From: UBA9715 sp045614225
Lineage (GTDB): Bacteria; Actinomycetota; Coriobacteriia; Coriobacteriales; Eggerthellaceae
Length of the DNA stretch: 55,467 nt
Assembly: GCA_045614225.1 (NCBI GenBank)
Contig: JAZLCO010000088.1
Location: 1-55,467, forward strand
Reading direction: 5' to 3'
How positions within the stretch are numbered: position 1 is the stretch's first letter; each line of letters starts with the position of its first letter. The notes below the pieces were generated by a model. It was not told the origin of the DNA. It did not search any database and saw only the letters and a list, made by a program, of their open reading frames with translations. Below, piece after piece: positions 8,092-15,631 of the stretch. The translations under genes were made by a program, and so were the position numbers.

Positions 8092-8448
8092 CTACGCGAG
8101 AATTTGCTCCCCGGCGTCGTCCATAAGCAGGCTGCCGTCAATCGAGATGGGGGCAGGCTCGAGGTCCGCCTCGATGACGAATGGGGCGAACAGCGGCTCG
8201 CCGTTTTGCGACAGCTCGACCGTACCGGTCAAGACGTCGACGTACTGGTACGATTGACGTGCCGTGCGGCCACGCTTGCGATCCATCTCCATGATGAACA
8301 GACGTGGGTGCACCTGTGTCAAAACGCCTTCGCTCTCGATGATCTTCGAACGGCCCATGTTCGCGCGAACACGCAGGCGCTGGCCAACGTAATCGCTCAA
8401 CGTGTCGTGGATCGAATCGACGATTTTAGCTTGTTGTGCAAGGTCCAT
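8092..8448 (-). CDS. veg: Veg-family protein
   Basis: Veg (DUF1021) is a small conserved Gram-positive protein linked in Bacillus to biofilm stimulation and expressed strongly in growing cells. The 118-residue product has the family core VGQRLRVRANMGRSK, SEGVLTQVHPRLFIMEMD and SYQYVDVLTGTVEL. It is somewhat longer than the Bacillus protein because of a C-terminal extension (EPAPISIDGSLLMDDAG). I prefer the ATG at 8448; an in-frame ATG at 8472 is possible. Neither has a strong ribosome site. It is divergent from galU. Confidence 0.85.
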   Translation of the reverse strand: MDLAQQAKIVDSIHDTLSDYVGQRLRVRANMGRSKIIESEGVLTQVHPRLFIMEMDRKRGRTARQSYQYVDVLTGTVELSQNGEPLFAPFVIEADLEPAPISIDGSLLMDDAGEQILA

Positions 8449-8562
8449 TGGTTCTCTTTTCGCTCTCAGCATGCAAAATGTTCGGCGGGCATTTTATCAC
8501 GCTCGTCAATACCTTTTCTACCCTTTGTTTTGACGATGCATCATCTCAACATTTCATCCCGC

Positions 8563-8568
8563 TATAAT
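8563..8568 (+). promoter_or_regulatory. -10 box of galU
   Basis: A perfect TATAAT lies 32 nt before the galU ATG, placing transcription start near 8575. No good -35 hexamer is seen at 17 bp spacing. Confidence 0.6.
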
Positions 8569-8600
8569 GTAAAGGTTGTTTTTGTTTGAAAGGACCATCC

Positions 8601-9422
8601 ATGAAAGCGTTGATTCCCGCAGCCGGCCTCGGCACGCGTTTCCTACCTGCAACGAAAGCTCAGCCGAAGGAAATGCTGCTCGTCGTCGACCGTCCCGCAA
8701 TCCAGTATGTAGTGGAGGAGGGTCTGGCAAGTGCCGCCGATGAGGTGGTCATCATCAACAGCCATTCCAAAAAGATCATCGAAGACCATTTCTCACCCGA
8801 TCCCGAGCTTGTCGCGCTGTTGCGCGAACGCGGCAAGAACGCCTATGCTGACGAGGTTGAGCGTGTCGGCAACATGAACGTCAGCTATGTGTACCAGGAA
8901 GAGGCCCTCGGCCTTGGTCATGCCGTGCGTTGCGCCGCCGAAAAGACGGGTGGCGAAGCGTTCTATGTGTTGCTCGGCGACGTGCTCGTGCCCAACAACG
9001 CGATGCTTCCGCGCATGCAGGAGATATCCGACGCACATGACGGCGCGAGCGTCATCGCAGTCATGCCGGTACCTCAGGAGCAAGTGAAACGCTTCGGAGT
9101 CATCGCCGGCGAAGCGGTGGCCGATGACGTGTGGAAGGTTGATTCGCTCGTTGAGAAGCCTGCACCGGAAGACGCTCCGTCGAATCTTGCAGTGTTCGGA
9201 CGCTATCTGCTCTCGCCGCGTGTTATGGAGCTGCTTGCCGACCAGAAGCCTGGCGTGGGTGGCGAAATCCAGCTGACCGATGCACTCGACGCCGTGCTGA
9301 AGGAAGAGGAGATGTACGCGCTCGTCATCGATCCCGCCGACGGCTTCGACACTGGCACGATTGATACATGGCTCGAGACGAACAACATACTGTATCGTCG
9401 TTATCTCGAGCCGGAGGACTAA
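8601..9422 (+). CDS. galU: UTP--glucose-1-phosphate uridylyltransferase
   Basis: GalU makes UDP-glucose for cell-envelope glycans. The 273-residue protein begins with the nucleotidyltransferase signature PAAGLGTRFLPATKAQPKEM, which binds UTP. It then shows QEEALGLGHAV, the metal-binding GDVLVP and the VEKP motif typical of GalU. The length is normal. I chose the ATG at 8601 because GAAAGGA lies upstream; the frame opens slightly earlier at 8586. A strong terminator follows at 9504-9535. UDP-sugars made here could feed the surface modification genes further along, but that is inference. Confidence 0.95.
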   Translation: MKALIPAAGLGTRFLPATKAQPKEMLLVVDRPAIQYVVEEGLASAADEVVIINSHSKKIIEDHFSPDPELVALLRERGKNAYADEVERVGNMNVSYVYQEEALGLGHAVRCAAEKTGGEAFYVLLGDVLVPNNAMLPRMQEISDAHDGASVIAVMPVPQEQVKRFGVIAGEAVADDVWKVDSLVEKPAPEDAPSNLAVFGRYLLSPRVMELLADQKPGVGGEIQLTDALDAVLKEEEMYALVIDPADGFDTGTIDTWLETNNILYRRYLEPED

Positions 9423-9503
9423 GCAACACTGCGCTTGAATGCGGCCTATCGGCCTGTTGACCAGCTTTCTGGTCATTTAATAGACATAGTCAACTAATCT
9501 ACG

Positions 9504-9535
9504 AAGTGGTAGAGTACTCTCTACCACTTTTCTTA
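9504..9535 (+). terminator. terminator of galU
   Basis: An 11-bp stem (AAGTGGTAGAG / CTCTACCACTT with a short loop) is followed by TTTTCTT. It lies between galU and the GTPase gene. Confidence 0.85.
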
Positions 9536-9548
9536 TGCGGGAGGAACA

Positions 9549-10688
9549 ATGAGCACCAAGTACATGATTTTCAGCGGCTTTCTCGGGTCGGGCAAGACCA
9601 CAGCCATGATCGCTATGGCACGTGCCGTCAACGCACGCGATCAGAAAGAAGGGGAGCCGAGTCATGTAGCCATCATTGCGAACGATCTTGGTGCGAAGAA
9701 TCTGGTCGATGCCGATTACACGCGCACGGCTGATGTGCCGATCGACGAGATTCCCGGCGACTGCATCTGCTACATCACCGACGATCTGGTGTACCACATC
9801 AACCGGCTAGCCGATGATGGTGCGGGCATCGTGGTGTCGGACATCCCTGGTTGCGGTGTGGGCGCGCTGAACCATGTGTATGTGCCGCTGAAGGAGCAGT
9901 ACCCGGGCAAGTTCGACCTGCTGCCGCTCGTATGCCTGGTCGATCCGATGCGCCTGCGCATGATACTGCCGCAAAAGGAGGACATCCATCTGCCCGAGGA
10001 AATGCGTTTCCTGCTGAATGCGCAGCTGGCCGAAGCGGACGTCATCGTTCTCAACAAGATCGACCTCATCGACGACGAAGAGCGGGAGGCCGACCTGGAG
10101 TTCATTCGCAAGGCATATCCCGACATCCCGGTCATGGCGATATCGGCGCGTACGGGCGAGGGCATCGAGGATCTGGTTGATTACCTGCTTTCACATGAAG
10201 CTTCCGCCGAACCGCGCGACCTGGGCACCGATTCCGAGGAGTTCGACGCCGCCGAGGCGCAGATGTGCTGGTACAACCGCCGCTTCTTCGCTGAGGAGCG
10301 CAACGGTAAGAACATCGACTTCAATCTGGTCATCGAAGACTTCATGGAGGCAATCCGCGAGGGCCTTATCGAGGCCAAGCGCAACGTTCCGCATCTGAAA
10401 TTGTTTGCGGCAGGCGAGGGCGATGACTTCGTGAAATGCTCGATCGTCGGCATCGATTACGATCTGGAGTTCGAGCGCAAGCTCGATCAAGAATATTCCG
10501 GCATCGCCATCGTGGTGAACGCACGCGCCGTGTGCGAGTCGGAGACGTTTGGCGATATCGCCGAAGATGCTATGGACGCCATCAAGTCGAAGTACAACCT
10601 GAAGTGCCGTGTCATCTTCACCGAATGCTTCGGGTTCGCTGACGAAGGCCGCCGCAATGGCGGTCGTGCCTCAAGGTATGCCGAATAG
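9549..10688 (+). CDS. G3E-family (CobW/COG0523-like) GTPase
   Basis: G3E GTPases load or protect metal centres. This 379-residue protein has a Walker A GSGKTT at 13-18, a CxC at Cys72/Cys74 (GDCICYI), a SDIPGCGVG switch segment near 98-106 and NKID for guanine recognition near 165. The usual CxCC of COG0523 is reduced to CxC plus Cys102, and the His-rich stretch is absent. The C-terminal 150 residues do not look like a normal CobW_C domain and may bind a partner. GGGAGG precedes the ATG. It ends 92 nt before the ArsM-ArsS gene in the same direction, so a role in metal or metalloid delivery to that enzyme is inferred. Confidence 0.85.
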   Translation: MSTKYMIFSGFLGSGKTTAMIAMARAVNARDQKEGEPSHVAIIANDLGAKNLVDADYTRTADVPIDEIPGDCICYITDDLVYHINRLADDGAGIVVSDIPGCGVGALNHVYVPLKEQYPGKFDLLPLVCLVDPMRLRMILPQKEDIHLPEEMRFLLNAQLAEADVIVLNKIDLIDDEEREADLEFIRKAYPDIPVMAISARTGEGIEDLVDYLLSHEASAEPRDLGTDSEEFDAAEAQMCWYNRRFFAEERNGKNIDFNLVIEDFMEAIREGLIEAKRNVPHLKLFAAGEGDDFVKCSIVGIDYDLEFERKLDQEYSGIAIVVNARAVCESETFGDIAEDAMDAIKSKYNLKCRVIFTECFGFADEGRRNGGRASRYAE

Positions 10689-10780
10689 TCGTTCGGCTTT
10701 GCTCGTGGCACAATAGATGAATCACCAGCCTTCCCGCTCGTTCGACGCACGAGAAGGCGTAGCTTGACCCGGAGGGGCAC

Positions 10781-12817
10781 ATGGGACTGACAACCATACA
10801 TGACGAAGTGCGCGAATACTACGGGCGCACGCTTGCCGGGTCAGATGACCTGCATACCGATGCGCCGCATTGCGAAGCGGTGCCGCCACCGAAATACGTA
10901 CTCGACGTGATGCCGCTCATTGCCGACGAGATTGTCGCGCGTTTTTACGGGTGTGGAAGCCCCATTCCGCCGGCGCTCGAAGGCGCAACGGTGCTCGATT
11001 TGGGTTGCGGTACGGGCCGCGATGTCTATGTGCTTTCTAAACTCGTTGGCCCCACGGGGCGTGTGATCGGCGTCGATATGACGCCCGAGCAACTTGAGGT
11101 CGCTGAGCGCTATCAGCAGGAGCAAGCTGAACGCTTCGGATTCGAGGAGTCGAACGTCGAATTCCGCCTTGGCTACATCGAAGACCTTGCAGCAATCGGC
11201 ATCGAGGACGAGTCGATCGACCTCGTCGTGTCGAACTGCGTCGTGAATCTGTCTCCGTTCAAAGAACTGGTGATGAACGAGGTCTACCGCGTACTCAAGC
11301 CTGGTGGCGAGCTGTACTTCTCCGACGTTTACGCGAGCCGTCGTCTTCCCGACGAACTGCGCGACGATCCCGTGTTGCACAGCGAATGTTTGGGTGGTGC
11401 CACATATGCAGAAGACTTCCGTCAGCTCATGCGCCGAGCGGGCTGGCCGCATGTTGTGTGGACGGTCGACGACCCTATGTACGTAGGCGATCTGGCCATC
11501 GAGACGCGCGTCGGTTTTACAAGCTTTCGCTCACGCACTATCCGCGCCATCAAGTGCGACGGGTTGGAAGAGACCGAAGAGGACTACGGCCAGCACGCCA
11601 CGTACCTTGGCGGCATGCCCGAGATGCCGCGCTACTTCGATTTCGATTCGGAATTGCGCTTCGTGAAGGGCAAGCCGCGTGCTGTGAGCGGCAACACGGC
11701 TCGCATGCTCGAGGCATCACGCTACGGTAAATACTTCGAGGTTTCGCCGGCGCGCCTCCATCGCGGTGCGTTCAATGCCGAGCGCGCGCAGCAGGCGTTT
11801 GAAGTACGCAAGGGCAAGCGCGTCGTCGATCTGAAGATGCTCGAAGACGCCTATGACCGTGCAAACTACTTGACGTTCGAGGAGCGCGTTGGCCAACCCA
11901 CGCTGCTTCAGACCTGCGAGCATCAGACGACCATGCAGGTGAACATTACCTATGCATGCAACCTGGCATGCCGTCATTGCTATCTCGAGTGCACTCCGCA
12001 GAAAACCGAGGCGATGTCGTACGAAACGCTCGAGAAGTGCCTCGAAGCTTTCAAGGCCGGCGGTTTCAAGATTATGGACATCACGGGCGGCAGTCCCGAG
12101 CTGCATCCCGATTTCGAATGGTTCCTGCGCGAGTCTGCAAAACTTGGCGATGTGATCGTGCGAACCAACTTGACACTCGAGCAGCAGCCTGAATACGCGC
12201 ACTACCTCGATGTGTTCGCAGAAGTCGGTCCACAGGTTGTGGCATCGCTTCCATTCTATGACCCACGGGGTACCGAGAGCCAGCGTGGTTCGCGCGTGTT
12301 CGAGCGGGCCATCGCGAGCATCCGCGAACTTAACAAGCGCGGGTACGGACAAGGCGGCGACCTCAAACTCGACCTCGTCTACAACGTGGCCGGGCCGTTC
12401 CTGCCGCTTCCACAGGACATGATCGAGTCCATCTACCACAAAGTGCTCGAGCGCGATCAAGGCGTCAAGTTCGATCATCTCTTCGCGTTCAACAATTGGG
12501 CATGCGGGCGCTTTGCGGCCGACCTGCTTGACATGGGCATGTTCGACGATTACCTGGCGCTTCTTGCTGACAACTTCAACGCCATGGCCATCACGCGCCT
12601 CATGTGTCGCGATATGGTCAACATTGACTACGATGGCCGCCTGTACGATTGCGAACCGAACCATGTGCTGGGTTTGCCCATCCAGGTCGATGGTCGCGAT
12701 GCGACGATTGACGACTTGTTGACTGGTCAGCTTCCGCCGCGGCAGGTGCGCACGAACCCGCTGTGCTACAGCTGCTCTGCTGGTTTCGGATCCAGTTGCG
12801 GTGGCGCTCTGATTTAA
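10781..12817 (+). CDS. ArsM-ArsS fusion: arsenite methyltransferase plus arsenosugar radical SAM protein
   Basis: Residues 1-320 form a SAM methyltransferase with VLDLGCGTGRD at 71-81 and four cysteines in ArsM-like contexts: Cys31, Cys58 (YGCGSPIP), Cys153 (SNCVVNL) and Cys203 (ECLGGA). ArsM uses such cysteines to bind As(III). Residues 385-678 form a radical SAM domain with Cys393, Cys397 and Cys400 (CNLACRHC). It ends in a DUF3641-type cysteine motif, CYSCSAGFGSSCGG, as in ArsS of arsenosugar biosynthesis. In many genomes ArsM and ArsS are separate, and some ArsS proteins are selenoproteins; here Cys is used. CCGGAGGGG precedes the ATG. Function in arsenic chemistry is a family-based inference; another soft metalloid is possible. 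Confidence 0.9.
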   Translation: MGLTTIHDEVREYYGRTLAGSDDLHTDAPHCEAVPPPKYVLDVMPLIADEIVARFYGCGSPIPPALEGATVLDLGCGTGRDVYVLSKLVGPTGRVIGVDMTPEQLEVAERYQQEQAERFGFEESNVEFRLGYIEDLAAIGIEDESIDLVVSNCVVNLSPFKELVMNEVYRVLKPGGELYFSDVYASRRLPDELRDDPVLHSECLGGATYAEDFRQLMRRAGWPHVVWTVDDPMYVGDLAIETRVGFTSFRSRTIRAIKCDGLEETEEDYGQHATYLGGMPEMPRYFDFDSELRFVKGKPRAVSGNTARMLEASRYGKYFEVSPARLHRGAFNAERAQQAFEVRKGKRVVDLKMLEDAYDRANYLTFEERVGQPTLLQTCEHQTTMQVNITYACNLACRHCYLECTPQKTEAMSYETLEKCLEAFKAGGFKIMDITGGSPELHPDFEWFLRESAKLGDVIVRTNLTLEQQPEYAHYLDVFAEVGPQVVASLPFYDPRGTESQRGSRVFERAIASIRELNKRGYGQGGDLKLDLVYNVAGPFLPLPQDMIESIYHKVLERDQGVKFDHLFAFNNWACGRFAADLLDMGMFDDYLALLADNFNAMAITRLMCRDMVNIDYDGRLYDCEPNHVLGLPIQVDGRDATIDDLLTGQLPPRQVRTNPLCYSCSAGFGSSCGGALI

Positions 12818-13094
12818 AACCGAGAAGCGACGAGGCCCGCCATAAGAGCGGGCCTCGTCTAAGGAGGGGATGATGCGGTGTCTTGGCACCGCTACTGCTC
12901 GAAGCAGTTGCAATTGGAAGGAGGGGAGCCTTCCTCTTGCTGAACCCATTATAAAAAAGCGTTTTGAAGTGGGTATGATGCGGATTCGCTCAATTTGCGA
13001 AGCGGCTGTGAACAAACGGTGAACGTGTCACTTAGCCGTAACCTTTCTAACAGGGTATCATTGGCAAAGAGGCATCTTGAGGATAGGAGAAGCT
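12818..13094. other. intergenic hairpin cluster and promoter region
   Basis: This 277-bp gap has four consecutive stem-loops: 12829-12859 (12 bp), 12875-12892 (6 bp), 12894-12908 (6 bp) and 12916-12934 (6 bp). An AT-rich patch with ATTATAAAAAA (12948 onward) and a TATCAT box near 13056 follow. The box probably serves the next gene. A GTGA-n5-TCAC palindrome lies near 13031. I see no ORF with a ribosome site. Confidence 0.5.
12829..12859 (+). terminator. hairpin after the ArsM-ArsS gene
   Basis: A perfect 12-bp stem (GACGAGGCCCGC / GCGGGCCTCGTC) with a 7-nt loop lies 11 nt after the stop codon. A U-tract is missing, so it may act as a 3' stabiliser or as the first part of a structured RNA. 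Confidence 0.55.
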
Positions 13095-14126
13095 ATGCCT
13101 GATATCGAGTTGCGCTTCGACAAGGACATGCTGGTGCTTTCGGCGCCGATCGATGCTGTTTTGGCCCGTCAGGGCATTGATTCGGCACGCGACAGGCAGT
13201 ATCTCAACTTGATGGAGCCCGATGTGGTGCAAGACGCCCTGAACCTCGAGATGGTCGCTGGAGCTCAATGCCTCGTCACAACGACCGAGGACATCACGCG
13301 TGCGCGCCTCGCTCACGTGCGGATGGACGATGACGCGGAGCGCCTCGCTCGTGAAGCATTGGCCATCGCGAACGATGCCACGCCCCAACATATTCTCGTC
13401 GAGATCGGGCCGACTGGTTTGCCGCTCAATTCATCTTCGAAGGCATCGCTCAACGAGAACCGTGCCCAATACGCTGATGCCGCGCGGCTGTTCGGAAACG
13501 AAGGCTTCGACGCGTTCTTTCTCAGCGGGTTCACCAGCATCTCCGACATGAAATGTGCGCTCATGGGGGTCGCGCAAGTGAGTGACAAACCCGTTTTTGC
13601 TTCGATGGTCATCGGGGAAGTGGCACTCGAGCCCGTTACGGTGCCCTCCGATGGTTCGAGCACCGATGCTGATGCGGCCGACCAGTCTGCTTCCCATGCG
13701 TTCAGCTTCTACGAACCCGTCGAGGTGCCGACGTTCACAGGTGCACGCAAACCTCGTACGCCGCTGCCAATCGAGCAGTGGCCCGAGGCTGTGGCGGCGA
13801 TGGAAGACCTGGGTGCCGATGTCATCGGGTTCGAGACGGCTGATCCGATTCCCAAAGCAGTGGAGTACGCGCAGCAGGCGGCGCGCTTGACGGGCTTGCC
13901 GCTCCTCGCACAGCTCTACGTCGATCCGACGCTGCAGGGAAAGAAGACAAGCCCGCTCGTCCCGTTGGCGGACATCGAGGAGTACACGCCTGACACCATG
14001 GGGCCTGTTGCTGTGAAGCTGTACGGTGCCGGCGTGCAGTTCCTGCGCGCAACGGGCGCTGCAACGCCCGCGTACACAGGAGCGCTTGCTGCGACTGTCG
14101 CGGGTCTTGATGTGCACAAGAATTGA
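13095..14126 (+). CDS. homocysteine S-methyltransferase-like protein lacking zinc cysteines
   Basis: The 343-residue protein follows the homocysteine S-methyltransferase barrel. It shows LNLMEPDVVQDALNLEMVAG, then AQCLVTTTED, then the glycine-rich VEIGPTGLP, and then the two segments FDAFFLSGFTSISDMKCAL and ADVIGFETADPIPKAVEYAQ. In active enzymes a C-terminal GGCCGTTP supplies two zinc cysteines. Here the aligned stretch reads RATGAATP with no cysteine, so zinc-dependent thiol methylation is unlikely. I chose the ATG at 13095, which has AGGAGA upstream; the frame also opens at a TTG at 13077. It follows the ArsM-ArsS gene on the same strand. It may have become a binding or regulatory protein. 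Confidence 0.7.
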   Translation: MPDIELRFDKDMLVLSAPIDAVLARQGIDSARDRQYLNLMEPDVVQDALNLEMVAGAQCLVTTTEDITRARLAHVRMDDDAERLAREALAIANDATPQHILVEIGPTGLPLNSSSKASLNENRAQYADAARLFGNEGFDAFFLSGFTSISDMKCALMGVAQVSDKPVFASMVIGEVALEPVTVPSDGSSTDADAADQSASHAFSFYEPVEVPTFTGARKPRTPLPIEQWPEAVAAMEDLGADVIGFETADPIPKAVEYAQQAARLTGLPLLAQLYVDPTLQGKKTSPLVPLADIEEYTPDTMGPVAVKLYGAGVQFLRATGAATPAYTGALAATVAGLDVHKN

Positions 14127-14136
14127 TAGGTTTATC

Positions 14137-14211
14137 AAGTGGCACGTAGCTCCCAGGGAACAGCGTGCCACTTTGCGAAATGGCACAACCTTCCCTGGGA
14201 ACAGTGTGCCA
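14137..14211. repeat. nested palindromic repeat, copy 1
   Basis: Two adjacent hairpin units share the plan GTGGCAC - CCC(T/A)GGGAA - GTGCCAC. Unit A has AAGTGGCAC (14137-14145) and GTGCCACTT (14165-14173) arms. Unit B has TGGCACA (14181-14187) and TGTGCCA (14205-14211) arms. Each has an inner CCC-GGG palindrome. Related copies lie at 31522-31594 and 55443-55467. Confidence 0.85.
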
Positions 14212-14246
14212 CCCAAGGTTGCGAAGTGTGACGAATGGAGGGAACG

Positions 14247-14504
14247 ATGTCGGTCCAGCCGAGTCCTGATTTTGGAGCGTTGCAGCTTATCGTCGATGAT
14301 TTGTATGAAGGCATGCCCCACGATTATGAGGTGCGGCGGCTCGACGTGGTCATCGCTGCGGAGTCGAGCGACTTGCCAGCCGACTTGCAGGAAATCGTCA
14401 CGTTGCTGCCTCCAGGCAACTATACGCGCATGCGGTTGTGCGATCAGCTGAATTCGTCTATTGTCGGCCATGCGTGGGGCCAAGTTTACGGAACGGTCGA
14501 GTAG
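14247..14504 (+). CDS. small hypothetical protein
   Basis: This 85-residue protein has no recognisable domain, signal or membrane segment. It contains an acidic first half and a PPGNYTRMRLCDQLNSSIVG segment. I chose the ATG at 14247 because GGAGGGAACG precedes it; an in-frame ATG at 14235 lies in the ribosome site itself. It ends 15 nt before the MscS-like gene, which suggests co-transcription. It is probably a real gene because of the ribosome site and spacing, but I cannot name it. Confidence 0.6.
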   Translation: MSVQPSPDFGALQLIVDDLYEGMPHDYEVRRLDVVIAAESSDLPADLQEIVTLLPPGNYTRMRLCDQLNSSIVGHAWGQVYGTVE

Positions 14505-14519
14505 GGAGGGGGCGTTGCC

Positions 14520-15326
14520 TTGGACGGCGTAGTCGAGTGGGTTAAAAACTTCATACACGGCGATAGCCTGCAAGCGTGGGTGGTTGCGGCGCTCATCATC
14601 TTGGCAACTGCGATTGTGTCCGCAATTGTTACCCGTGTCATCAGAAGACTCATGCAAGTTGATGGCTTGCCGATTCCCGAGAGTTCCATCATCGTCAACA
14701 TAGTTCGCATCGTCATTTGGGTCTTGGGCATATCCATCATGCTTTCCGCATGTTTCAACGTCGATGTGAATGCTCTTCTTGCAGCGCTGGGCGTTGGCGG
14801 CATCGCGCTCTCGCTCGGCCTTCAAGACACGATCAAAAACTTCATTGGCGGCCTGCAGGTCACGCTCATGGGTATCGTGCATCCGGGCGATCATGTTGTC
14901 GTTGACGGCGTCGAGGGCATCGTCCAAGACGTCACCTGGCGTCAGACGGTTGTCAAGGATTACGACAATAATGTTCATCTGATTCCCAATGCAGTCATCA
15001 ACGCGACGACTGTGCAAAAAATAGATCCTGACCTCCTCGTCATCACGCTGATTTCCTTTGTGAATGACGGCCGCGATCTCGATGAGATGACGCATGAGAT
15101 GGAGCTGCTTGCGAAGCAGGCCATCGAGAAAGTGACGCCTCTCGAAAAGGACCCATGGATTCTCATCACCCAAATCGGCGAATACGGCATCTGGGCGAAG
15201 ATGCGTTTCGTGCTGAAGGAAGCGACCTATGCGCGCGAGGCACGCGACGCTGCTCTGCGCGCGATTGCTCCCTACACGCGCAACAACGCGCCTGACATGC
15301 TGTCTAGCGGCAGCAATGAGGATTAG
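14520..15326 (+). CDS. MscS-family mechanosensitive channel
   Basis: MscS channels open under membrane tension and release solutes. The 268-residue protein has an N-terminal helix (about 20-40) and a second near 60-80. The pore-lining helix ALGVGGIALSLGLQDTIKNF has the glycine/alanine pattern of MscS TM3. The beta domain follows with PGDHVVVDGVEGIVQDVTWR and the conserved IPNAVI. It starts with TTG, preceded by GGGAGGGGG at a good distance. The length matches small MscS proteins. Confidence 0.9.
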   Translation: MDGVVEWVKNFIHGDSLQAWVVAALIILATAIVSAIVTRVIRRLMQVDGLPIPESSIIVNIVRIVIWVLGISIMLSACFNVDVNALLAALGVGGIALSLGLQDTIKNFIGGLQVTLMGIVHPGDHVVVDGVEGIVQDVTWRQTVVKDYDNNVHLIPNAVINATTVQKIDPDLLVITLISFVNDGRDLDEMTHEMELLAKQAIEKVTPLEKDPWILITQIGEYGIWAKMRFVLKEATYAREARDAALRAIAPYTRNNAPDMLSSGSNED

Positions 15327-15380
15327 CAAGAATAAGTCAAGACTGTTTTTTCCGCAGGTCATGCGCTAGCCTGACGCTAG

Positions 15381-15549
15381 GCCCCGTTTTCGAAACCGTA
15401 CTTTAGCGGTGGACCGACATAACTATGCAAGGGAGCTCTAGATTGCGCGTGAAATGGGGATTCGCATCTGTTGATGCGAAAGCCAGGCAGCAAGCTGCGA
15501 GCACCCACCTTTCGGGGTGGGTTCATCCTTCCGGTTCGGAGACGGGGTT
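15381..15549 (+). ncRNA. ssrS: structured RNA, candidate 6S RNA
   Basis: A gene-free region of about 170 nt is closed by a long stem: CCCCGTTTTCGAAACCG from 15382 pairs with the segment ending GACGGGG at 15547, about 16 pairs including G-U. Inside are an 8-bp hairpin with TTCGCATC/GATGCGAA arms, a GCAG-CAAG-CTGC hairpin, and a CACCCACC-GGTGGG hairpin followed by TTCATCC on the 3' side. That layout resembles 6S RNA, which binds RNA polymerase. A weak TAGCCT box at 15367-15372 could start it. Strand and identity are inferred from resemblance only. Confidence 0.5.
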
Positions 15550-15597
15550 TCCCATATGTTGATGCTGGTCTGACGCGCAATTAGCGTGAAAACGTGC

Positions 15598-15603
15598 TAT
15601 AGT
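15598..15603 (+). promoter_or_regulatory. -10 box before the DUF948-alaS operon
   Basis: A TATAGT hexamer lies 28 nt before the ATG at 15632. No convincing -35 element is seen. Confidence 0.4.
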
Positions 15604-15631
15604 TCTGCCACGTGATTTCTAGGAGGCCAAT

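Noticed and set aside
7652..8257. 201-codon plus-strand frame between the rhodanese fusion and veg
   Set aside because: It runs through the tRNA-Ala gene on the opposite strand and has no ribosome site.
13431..15362. 643-codon minus-strand frame across the methyltransferase-like and MscS genes
   Set aside because: It lies antisense to three better genes and crosses the palindromic repeat; no known domain appears.
15405..15413. GGTGGACCG resembling a T-box antiterminator bulge before alaS
   Set aside because: The T-box signature needs GGTGG-N-ACCGCG near the 3' end of the leader, before a terminator. Here it is one base short, near the 5' end, and two other genes lie before alaS.
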